Assembly: GCA_948146395.1 (NCBI GenBank)
Contig: OX411543.1
Span: 51,254,017 to 51,318,016, forward strand
Direction: 5' to 3'
DNA from: Fragum whitleyi
Lineage: Eukaryota > Mollusca > Bivalvia > Cardiida > Cardiidae
Length of the DNA: 64,000 bases
Shown: in pieces, positions 48,201 through 60,200 of the stretch
Position numbering within the stretch: the first letter of the stretch is position 1
Layout: each line of letters starts with the position of its first letter
Position numbers and translations under genes: made by a program
Notes under the pieces: generated by a model
Seen by the model: only the letters and a program-made list of their open reading frames with translations
Told to the model about the DNA's origin: nothing
Database searches by the model: none

Positions 48201-51200
48201 CCTGGGTCTTTTTCTTTTCCTTGTAGACACTATTACTTTTGGTTCAACCAACCTGAAAATTGGTGAGATTGATTATTTTGATCAAATTTTGAACAGGTTC
48301 CATATTGGGTCAACTTGACTCAGAACCTTGACATTGTGCTTTGACTTTAATTTTGGTAACAATGATCAATTTTTAGGCGAACTATTGTGATCACTCACCT
48401 TCTGTCGTCCATCAGTCTGTCCATCCATCCAACTGTCAGTCCGTCCATCAACAATGTCTTAAAACATCTTCTCCTCCTAAACCACTGGGCCAATCAAGCT
48501 GAAACTTGGCAGGGATGTCCCTTGGGCAAAGCTCTTTAAAAGTTGTTAAAAGAATTTAATTTTATCAAAACTCTGGTTGCCATGGTTACATAAAAGTCTG
48601 AAAAATGGCCCAAAATGGCTGAAAATATTAGAAAAAATTCTTCTCCCAAACCACTAGACCAATCAAGCTGAAATTTTGCAGGGATGTTCCATGGCTGAAG
48701 CTCTTGAAAAGTTGTTAAAAGAATTTAATTTCTTTAAGAACTCTTGTTTCCATTGTAACCAAAAGTCTGAATAAATCTTTGAAAAATTCTTCTCCTCCTA
48801 AACCACTAGGCCAATCAAGCTGCCACTTGGCATTGATGATCCTTGGGTGAAGCTCTTGAAAAGTTGTTAAAAGAATTACAATTCATCAAAAACTTTTATT
48901 TCCATGACAATGGAAAGGCTGAAAAATGGCCTAAATTTCCAAAAACCTTAGAACAAATTTGTTGCCTCCTTTCTCATAAGGCCAATTAATTTTAAACTAA
49001 GCAAGGATCTTCTTAACCTGAAGGTCTACTAAAGCTGTTAAAAAAGTTGTTAAAAGAATTTAATTCTATCAATAACTTTGGTTGTCATGGTAAGAGAAAA
49101 GTTGAAAATTCAAGAAAATTAAAAAAAATCAAATTGCAGTAGGAAGAAATTAAACCACCCTAAATGTACATCAAACAAATTCTGGTATTTATAATATGGT
49201 TTACAAGTTACGAGTTGACTTTCTCAGGTGAGTGATGTAGGACCATCATGGTCCTCTTGTTTTTGTAGTTCTTAGAACAAAAGCATATGATTATATACCA
49301 ATGAAATGACATTACATAATCCGAAACATGTTCGGATGATTGTTTGCTATATTATTTAATGCAAAGCCATAAAATGGCCACCGGAAACATGTATTGCAAT
49401 AGCTCTTTTGACCTTCGCTCAGTAGAGCTAAAAACTAGGTTCAACTTTACATGTAGGCTGAAAATAGTCCATATTTTTCCAGGCTTTTCCATGCAACTGT
49501 ACATTTTTTTCCAGCAAGCATGGAAAAGGATGTGTGTCCATGTACATGTAACAAGGAAAAAGATCCCCAATTTTCATGGAAATCTATGCTTTTCCTTGAA
49601 AAACAGGATCTTTCTACAGTGGTGCCACACTCACATCCACACCCACACATTCATACTCACAGACTCACACATGGACAAAGATAGCCCGTGGCCATTTTAT
49701 GGCTTTGCATTAAATGATATAGCAAACAAGTGTCACTTTGAAAAAAGGAAATATTATATATCCTGCTCTATCTTAATATTCCAATGAATGATTCCTTCTG
49801 AAATGGATCAGATCCATATAGGGTCATAGGAAAAGAAGCCTAATAAAAATTTATCTAGTAAATCGTCGATAACACTCTAAAGTCTATAGTTTTCATCTGA
49901 TTGACTTCGGAATGACTGTACTATCACAAGGATGGTTCCTTTTGGATATGGGCCTGTTCTGTCAAGTGTCACGGAAAAGGGGCTAAATGCATAAAATGAA
50001 AAATTCAATAAGTGTAGCATCACAGAAAAGGGGCCAAACCGAAAGTAAAGAATTTAATAGATTTGCTTAACTCAATTTAATTAGAAAATCCTCGTTAACA
50101 CTCTAAAGTCCAATGTTCATCCATTTTTCATCAAACTTGGTCTGAATGATTGGACCATCACAAGGATTGAATTTTTCGAAAACGACTCATATCCCTTGTG
50201 TCATGGGAAAAGATTAGCCAATTGAAAATTTAATCAAAATTCCTTGTAAAGGCTTTAAGTCCACAGTTTTCATCTGATTGTCTTCAATTTTCTCAGACTG
50301 CTTTTACCTGGGATTGCTTAGACAAATTTAGGTTAAAGAGCTATTTTCTTAGGTTAGCAACTCATTGCCAACTATCCTCTTGTTAGCTCCACTGGCCGAA
50401 GGCCAGCAAGCTATTGTCATGGCGAGGTGTCCATCATGCATGCGTCCGTCCGACCGGCGTGCGTAAACTTTTCTTTAAACATCTTCTCCTCCTAAACCAA
50501 TGGGTGAATTTTGACAAAACTTGGCCAGAATGTTCCTTAGGTGACCCTCTTCTAAAGTTGTTCAAGAAATTTGGATTGACCCTCAAATATGGGCGTGGCA
50601 GGGTGGGGTTTATTTTGACCCCGAAATCTTTGAACAACATCTCCTCCTGAACCATTGGGCCAATTTCAATGAAACTTTACCAGAATGTTCCTTGAGTGAC
50701 CCTCTTCTAAAGTTGTTCAAGAAATTTGGATTGACCCCCCAAATATGGGCGTGGCAGGGCGGGGCTTATTTGACCCCGAAATCTTTGAATGACATCTCCT
50801 CCTGAACCATTGGGCCAATTCTAATGAAACTTTACTAGAATGTTCCTTGGGTGACCCTCTTCTAAAGTTGGATTGACCCCCAAATACGGGTGTGGCAGGG
50901 CGGGGCTTATTTTGACCCCGAAATCTTTGAATGACATCTCCTCCTGAACCATTGGGCCAATTTCAATGAAACTTTACCAGAATGTTCCTTGGGTGACCCT
51001 CTTCTAAAGTTGTTCAAGAAATTTGGATAGACCCCCAAATATGGGCGTGGCAGGGCAGGGCTTATTTTGACCCCGAAATCTTTGAACGACATCTTTTTCC
51101 TGAACCATTGGGCCGATTTCAATGAAACTTAACCAGAATGTTCCTTAGGTGACCTTCTTCTATAGTTGTTCAAGAAATTTGGATTGACCTCCAACTATGG

Positions 51201-54200
51201 GCATGGCAGGGCAGGGCTTATTTTGACCCCGAAATCTTTGAACCTCTTCCACCTGAACCATTGTGCCGATTTCATTGAAACTTTACCAGATTGTTCCTTG
51301 GGTGACCCTCTTCTAAAGTTGTTCAAAAAATGTGGATTGACCCCCAAATATGGGCGTGGCAGGGCAGGGATTATTTTGGCCCTGAAATCTCTGAACGACA
51401 TCTCCTCCTGAACCATTATGCCAATTTCAATGAAACTTTACCAGACTGTTCCTTGAATACCCTCTTCTAAAGTTGTTCAAGAAATTTAGATTGAATGAGA
51501 TCTCCTGGATCAATAACATTCAGGTGAGCTGTTTAGGGCCATTCTGGTCCTCTTGTTTCAAAGTGATATCTAAATAGTTTTCTTCCTTGTAATTTTACAA
51601 ATTAGTTGAATAAGTTCATTCCTTCATAAGTCAGTTTCAACTTAGATAAAGTCTAAATTCCTTCTGAATGCTGTTCACTTTCATTACCTTCATTTTTTCA
51701 ATATCTCTCTTTCAAATCTTGAGACTTTTAAGCCAGTGGAGCCATACAGGCCCTCTTGGGCCTCTTGTTTTTCTGTAGCGTCATCTAAAAATGGCCCCAT
51801 ATGACAAAATATAGAAATATCATCTTCTCTGAAACTGCCGGTTAGAATTCAACTAAACTGCACAGGAATGATGCTTGGGACATGCTCTATCAGATTCCTT
51901 CTGTTAATACTGATTTTGGCCGATAACTTAGGTGCTACAGGTTGCCCTGTCACCCCTAAAATGGTCCTATGTGGTAAAATTTAAAAAGTCATCCTCTTCT
52001 CTAACTACTGGTTAGATGTCAACTAAATTTCACTTGAATGAACCTTAAGATATACTCTGGTAGATTTCTTCCTCAAATTATGATTGGGGAAAAAATGGGT
52101 GATGTGCAGTCAGCTTGAAATTGCCACATGACAAAATATGAAAAAAGTCTTCTTTTCTGAAATGAACTTTGGGATGCAAATGACTGATGACAGGATTTTT
52201 CTTTGGATAGGCCTCTCTCTGATTTCTTTCTTGGTGATTATATTGCTTTGTCATGGAAAAGGGCCTTTATGATGCATCGTTTCTTGTAATCAAAATTTGT
52301 ACATATTATTAACAGATTCCTAAAAACTGTCATAAAATGTTACTCTTCATGTGACAATGCACACATTTCATGTATTAACCTTGGCCTAAGATGATAATAT
52401 AATTACAAATGGACAATGGCTTACCTTTATACTTTAAATGCAATATAATAATGAACTTTCTTAAATCCATTAGGCTTAAAGTGCCACTGGAGCGATACTG
52501 GCCCTCTTGGGCTTCTTGTTGTTATTTATTTTCAAAATATTCTTGTTCTTCAAAATCTTTGATTTCCTTTAACCAATTCTAAAAAAAATAAAAAAAATTT
52601 GTGATAAAGCATTTTCATAGAAATACAAATTAATTCGCATTCTTTTGGGTTTTTTTAGCTCACCTGAGCACAAAGTGCTCATGTGAGCTATGGTATCACC
52701 TTTTGTTTGGCATCGTAGGTGGTTGTCCGTCGTCCATCAACAATTTCTTTAAACAGCATCTCCTCCTAAACTGCTAGGCCAATCAACACAAAATTTTACA
52801 GAAAAGTTGCTAAAGTGGTCCCCTTCCAAAATAGCTAAAAGAATTGAAATCCATGAAAAACCCTGGTTGCTATGGCAACCAAAGGTGAAAATTTAGGAAA
52901 ATCTTAAAAATTCATCTTCTTCTCAACCAGGAGTCCTACAGATTTAAAATTTGGCATGGATGATCAGTTCATAGACCTGAATTAAAATAGTTAAAATCAT
53001 GACTGTTGAGGCCACCTGGTGCAGAGCATCTGGGGGGGAGGGGGTAGTGCTTTGTTGAAAATTTTGAAATCTTTAACTGTCTTAATTCTTCTGATGAACC
53101 AGAATCCCTACAGTCTTTATATTTGACATAATTGATCAGCTCATAGACCCTATCTGAAATTTGCTAAAATCATGAATGTTTGGCCATCAGGGGGCGGGAG
53201 GGTAGCTTTTCAGAGCAATAATTCTTAAATCTTTAACCTTCCTCTTCTTCTGATAAACCATGTGCCCTACAGACTTGAAAAATGGCAAGAATAATCAGCA
53301 TATGGACCATAATTAGAATAGCTAAAATCATAACCATTGGGACACCAGGTGCAGAAACGCCAGGGGTAAGGGGTAGTACTATGTTAAAAAAAAATAAATC
53401 CATAACCTTCTTCTTCTTCTGAGCCAGAATCCCTACAACCTTTATATTTGACATGGATGATCAGCCCATAGACCCTATTTTACAAAGCTATAACCATGCA
53501 TGTTTGGCCACCATGTGAAGAGCACCATGGGGGAGAGGGTAGTATTTCGGTTCAATTTTGAAATTTTAAACCTTCTACTGATGATAAAGTAGGAACCTTA
53601 CAGGCTCTAAATTTGGCATGAGTCATCAGCTCATATACATTAATCAAAAAAGATATAGTCATGATTGTTTTGTGACCAGGGGCAGAGACCCAAGGGGAGG
53701 GGGTAGTGCTTTGTTGTAAATTTGACAATTGTTAAAAATGTTACTGAACCAGAATTCCTACAGCTTTTTCATTTGATATAGAATAATCAGCTTATAGAAC
53801 TTAATTTTAACTGCTATTATGACTGTTGGGCCACCAGGTGTGGAGCAACAGGGGGGAGAGGGTAGTATTTCAGGTCAATTTTATCATTTGAACTTTTTTG
53901 AAGCTCACCTGAGCACAAAGTGCTCATGTGAGGTACTGTGATCACCCTTTGTCCAGCTTCTGTCCTTTGGTTGTTGTCTGGCATCTGTCGTGATCATGCA
54001 AAAACCAATAACTGATAACGATTCCATTTTGGATCTTGTATTTTCAAACAGGAAAAGTAACTGAGACTGTGGAATCTTACTGGTCTGACCATAAGATTAT
54101 TTTCCTTTACACATAAATTTGTAACAGTTCAATAACTTTATCATCTGAATCAAAAGTAATGCAAGTTACCCTTAGGTGCTTTGACTCAGATGAGTTTTTT

Positions 54201-57200
54201 TTATTATTCAATTTTTCCCTGAAAATATTTGGTTATAATGCTGATACCTGGTTGTCATATTGATATGATATGATAGTCATGATGTGAAAAAATTATGAAT
54301 AGGTAATTACAAAATTATTGTTCTTCATTGGAAGAGGAGGATAGGCTACATGAATTATCTTGTAAACTTCTATATCTGACTGAGTTTCTCATTGATAAAT
54401 ATTTGAAAGGCAGTGTAGTGATTCAGGCCTTGTTGTGCCTCATGTTTAACCTTTTCAGTTACAAAAGGGAAAAAAACATAGAGCAAAGACGAAGATAAGT
54501 TCCCACGGTATGTGCATGCTGATATTTACCCGTTCTTCATGCCACAGTAGGAATATTCCAGGTTCAACATGATAACGGGTAATATTTATTTATGCTAATA
54601 TTCTTTATATTTAGATATTGGCCAACTGCTGTACTACATGATGGTTTACTATGATGATGTTGATGTTCAAGATAAAGCCAAATTTTACTACTCATTACTG
54701 ATTGGGGCTTCAGATACAAAGGTTAGAACTTTTAATAATCTTTTCTATGCAATTTCAAATGCTGATAACCCATTTTCACAAAATAGATACGAAATAAATA
54801 AGTATGAAATATTATCACAACCTGTTTTCTGTGCCCAAAAACAAAATAGATGGGTCAGTCTGATCAGATTGGTTACTATGTTCTGTGTAGATAAATTAAG
54901 GTCTCAGCCCCTCTTCAGGTGGTCGGCTAATATTCATATTGTTTTATGACTGTGGTTGTCTTCATTTCTGAATGTTTGTGCCTTGTTCACTTGTGAAATT
55001 GTTGGAAATGTCTTGCATTACATGCCCATATAAAAGCCTAGTTCTTCATACTTTACTGTCTGTGCTCTGTAATTAGAGGATAATTCCTTGTTTCTATAAC
55101 TTCAGATACAGTCTGTATTGAAGGCCACAGTTTATGATGCCTCCTCTGTCAATCAAACTATATCAGCTCTTCTGCCAGGTAAGAAAAACAAACCATTATC
55201 AGTATGGTGCTGAGCTCACTCATGTCTTTTAAACCCTTGTCATGCTTAACTAAGAATATTCCTGCTTTGGCAGGTGTTATAAACAAAGATGAGACTGCAC
55301 ATCTGTGCAGTCTGATCTTAATTAATAGTGTCTGATTTTCCTTTTAAACGATAATCAAAATAAAGACAAACTCACTATCAGTGCATCCAGTTCAATACTT
55401 TGATTTTAATGTTATTTTAGCAAGAATTTTATACAGCATGACAAGGGTATAGGACAAAAGGGTATACAGACAAAACCCAATAACCAAAAGGACAAAACCC
55501 AATAACCAAAAATTCATAGAGTTGAAAGAGTATGAAAAATAGATGGTGTGGGGTTTTGTCCACTGTCAAAAAAACAGATGGCGTGGGGTTTTGTTGACTC
55601 AGTATAACTTTGGTTGTTGGGTTTTGTCCCTGTGTACAAATGTAACAATAATAGTTTCCATTTATGCTTTATGATGGATTGAAAAATAACTGTAGATTAT
55701 CACTTGTTAGACTTACAGCCAAACCATTCAAATAACCAAAAGACTAAACTCTGCTTCTGTTCATTTCCCCTATCTTAATGGAGTCCAATAGGTAACATGT
55801 AACAACATCATGAATGTTGAATAGCAATCACATGATTAATGACATGCTTTAAAAAATGTTTCCCAAAATCTTTTCATAGTGTCTCATTTTTGCTTAAAAG
55901 AAATAGTATAACCAGTTTTGTGTGTGTGTGTAAGATCAATTGATATTTCACTTTGTGTTTGTAGTTTTTAGCTCGACTATTCGAAGAATAGGGGGGCTAT
56001 TCCAGTCACCCGGGCGTCGGCGTCGGCGTAATGCTTTGGTTAAGTTTTTACGTGCAAGTGTTTAAAATCTCTGTTTCTATTAAAGCTATTGCTTTGAAAC
56101 TTTGCACATGCTTCTGTGACCATAATATCAGCATCTAGACAAAGATTCATCACTCTGATATTGAATTTAGTGGAATTTTAACCCTTTTCGGACTTAGAAA
56201 TCTTGGTTAAGTTTTTACGTGCAAATGTTGTTTATCTGTAATATTTCTGTTTCTATTAAAGCTATTGCTTTGCAACTTTACACATGCTTCTGTTACCATA
56301 ATATCAGCCTCTTGACAAAGATTCATTACTCTGATATTGAATTTAATGGAATTTTAACCCTTTTCAGACTTAGAAAATCTTGGTTAAGTTTTTACGTGCA
56401 AATGTTGTATTTCTGTAATATCTCTATTTCTACTAAAGCTTGTGCTTTGAAACTTTGCACATGCTTCTATGACCATAATATCAGCCTCTAGACAAAGATT
56501 CAATACTCTCATTTTGAATTTAGTGGAATTTTAACCCTTTTCGGACTTAGAAATCTTGGTTAAGTTTTTACGTGCAAATGTTGTACATCAGTTATAGCTC
56601 TATTTCTACATAGGCTTTTGCTTGGAAACTCTACACATGCTTCTGTTACCATGATATCACCCTCTTGACAAAGATTTATTACTCTGATATTGAATTTAGT
56701 GGAATTTTAACCTTTTTCAGACTCAGAAATTCTTGGTTAAGTTTTTATGTGCAAATGTTGTACATCAGTTATATCTCTAATTCTATTAAAGCTATTGCTT
56801 GCAAACTTTGCACATGCTTCAATGTTCATAACAACAGCCTCTTAATAAAGATTCAATTCTCTGGTATAGAATTTAGTGGATTTATAACCCTTTATGGACT
56901 TAGAAATTCTTGGTTAAGTTTTTACGTGCAAATGTTGTATTTGTGTAATATCTCTATTTCTACTACAGCTGTTGCTTGGAAACTTTACACATGCTTCTTT
57001 GACCATAATATTAGCCCACAGAAAAAGATTCATTACTCTGATATTTAATTTAGTGGAATTTTAACCCATTTTGGCCTTAGAAAATCTTGGTTAAGTTTTT
57101 ACGTGCAAATGTTTTATGTTAGTTGTATATCTGTTCCTACTAAAGCTATCGCTTTGAAACTCTGCACATGCTTCTGTGACCATAATATCAGCCTCTAGAC

Positions 57201-60200
57201 AAAGATTCTTTTCTCTTGACTTTCATTTTATTGAATTTCCAATGTCGATATTGATTTGCTGTTACTATCCAGCACTAGGAATAGTCGAGCTTCGCTGTCC
57301 TCCAACAGCTCTTGTCTATACTTATGACCTTTTATGCTAGATTAAGCTGGATTCAAGTATCCTTTCTATGTTATTTATTTCCAGGTAGTATTAAAGGAAA
57401 GCGTTTATCAAAGATAACTCCCCTTGAGGAGAGTATATTTACTTGGGAAAGGTAGGATTCACAGACTAATTAAATCCTCAAACTTCTGATTTCAAATGAG
57501 CCTGTGTGTGACATTTCCAACAATTTTCAGCATGCTTGATGTTCAAACATTGAGCAGACAAAACAGTAGTACAATATATCAGAACAATTGCCTAGACCTG
57601 ATCTATGTGTTAACTGCAAAGCAAAGACTCTTGTCAGACTGTGCAGATGCACAGGCTGGCCAGATTCTTTGCTTTGGCTCATTTCAAAATGTTGGTAATG
57701 TCTTGCACAGGCTCTAATTTGATTTCAAACACACTTTCATTTTTTGGAACAAATCACCCAGTCTGGCTCAAGTTCCTTAAAGTATTTATTAAGTAAAAAA
57801 TCATGCATTTTATGCAAAGACTAGTCTGTATGATGTTGAAGACTGATCTTCGTTTACAGCAGATATAAGAATGAAAATGTTTATTTTGTGGGAAGATAAT
57901 TTGATACTGTATTTATCTAAATCAACGCTCCTGGGAGCTATACATAACATGGTTAGGGAGCTTTTATTTAGTATGCATTTTCAGATTGAAAAAAAAATAA
58001 GATGATAATAATGTCTTTTAGGCCTTTTTACTTTAATTTGAGGGAAATTTCCTCTTAACAATCACATAAAAGATTGTTTAGAGGAATTTTACCTCGAGTG
58101 AAAGAAGTCTTTACAAGTTCATAAAATTTAGGCATTTCAAGGGGGTTTTCTGAGTAAAAAATTTAGTGGTGCTACTATTAGGGAGGGTGTTATTATTAGA
58201 GGACAACAATAGATTGGTTTTCAACTCCACTGGCAGAAGACCACTGGGGCTATTGTCATGGCGCTGTGTCCATCCTGCGTCTGTGCATCCATGCGTCTGG
58301 TCGTAAACTTTTTCTGTAGGGATCTTCTCCTCAGAAACCTCTGGTTGAATTTCAACCAAACTTTACAGGAATGATCCTTTGTTGACCCCCTTTCAAAGTT
58401 GTTCAAGAAATTTCGAAAATCATGGATTTAATGGGCGTGGCTAATTTCCAAATATTGTAAAAAGTGAGTTTTCTCAGATTCTTATCGATGGATACCAATT
58501 AAATTTTACACGAATGATCCTTGGGTGACCCTTTATCAGTCTGCAAAAAGTAATTGTTATCGGATGAAAAATATGTATTTTATGGGTGGAGGTCATTTCT
58601 CTATTTATGTTTTATAGTGGAAACTTTGAGAATCATTTTCTCAGAATTTAACTGATGGATATGAACCAAATTTCACTGGAATGGAACCTTGAGTGACCCT
58701 TTATCAGTCTACCAAATGCTGTGATCAGGTGAAAAAATGTATTTTCTTGGCGGAGGTCATTTCTCTATATGTTATTTAGTTGAAACTTTGAAAATCATTT
58801 TCAACATCAGTAGAACCCAAGATATTTAAAAATCTAGTCAAAACTTTGATTTGCTATTACAAGAATTTTAAGCCTGTGGAGCGACTGAAGCAATTCATGG
58901 CTTTTTAGTACTTTATAATCTCATCTGAAAAGGAAGAGCTCAAGGTGAGATATTGTTATTGTTCAAATGTTTGGTGTCTGTCAGTCCTTCAAAAACTTTA
59001 TCCAATGGATTTCTACCAAATTTCACAAAAATGAAATTCAGGTCAAGTGTCATGACAAAGTGCATAGACACTTGATCTATTCACAGAAAAAGATCCTCAT
59101 CCGTAAATGGGTCAAATCTATCTAGTAGACTATCATTAGCCATCTAATTTCAGCCAAGTCTGTCTAATTTGCACATCCAAAGTAGCTTACCTTCCTTTTA
59201 CACCGTTACACAAGCTCTTTCAAAATACTTTATAAATCACTATTCATGAAAAACTTCAAAATATCTTCTCCTCCCAAAATGTTAAGCCAAGAGCCTTGAC
59301 ATTCGGTAGGTATCATTGCCTAAATGACTTCTAATCAAGATACTTCAGATAGGTTCTCCATCTTGGAAATGAGCTCTATAATTTAGGATTCCAGATTTAA
59401 TGTTGAAATAAAAAAGGGAAACAGAAAAATATTCTCAAAATTGTAAGGCTTTGAGCCTTGATATTTTGAAGCTGTTAAAATGTTCCTGGAAAAAAACTGC
59501 ATGCTTCAAGACATTGCTTTATGTCAAAGATTGCCCTATGTTATTGGATTGATGATCTTTTAGAACAAAATATCTTGCAAGATTGTAGTAAGGTAACATG
59601 CAGTAAGGTGTATAGGCTTGTTTTGGCATCACAAATAAGACCTCTATCTAAATACAGTTAGTTACATTGTGAAATTGACATTCAACTCAATCAAAACCAT
59701 TCTACATCGCTCACTCAGCGCTCCATTCATTCATTCCAAACACTCACTCAAGCCATTCAAAAACACTCAAACCGATTGAAAAACATAGAATCAACAACGT
59801 CATTCAAAATAAATTTTGATAGAAAAAAATTGCAATTTCATTGACATAATTCAAATTGTAAGCGATTCATAGGTTCTTGAAGAACTAGGACAATATTTTT
59901 TGAACTTGTATGCATATTTTATTAAAGGGAGGTAATAAATATCGCAAATTTTGTTCATCCAGAACAAAATTTGTGATATTGGATTACCTCCCATTAAATT
60001 CACTCAAAACTTGCTCCACACTCTCATTCAATTTCATTCCAAAATAATTCTAAAATCATTCACCTTGTCAATTTCATGATGTTGTTAACTGTAGTTCAAA
60101 TTGTACCTCTAACTTGAATATGAGTCCTATGCTATGGGTTCCAATATTTGACATAGAAATTAAAGTGGAAATCTTTGAAATCTTCAACATTTGCCATGTT

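Larger units (their letters stand above)
28815..54614 (+). other. AP5B1: 25.8-kb AP5B1 intron
   Basis: Lies between exons 14 and 15, both in good phase (one base + two bases). It contains the seven-helix gene (35394-42939), a Tc1 element and most of the tandem-core elements listed separately. Confidence 0.8.

Noticed and set aside
49344..49787. 147-codon frame
   Set aside because: It spans a foldback element including both inverted ends; composition is not protein-like.
54722..54949. Extension of AP5B1 exon 15 to the end of its open frame
   Set aside because: The GTTAGA donor at 54722 joins exon 16 in phase and the peptide beyond has no family similarity.
56219..57048. Frames of 90 and 127 codons
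   Set aside because: They run through successive 177-bp units; their repeated peptide follows the DNA repeat.
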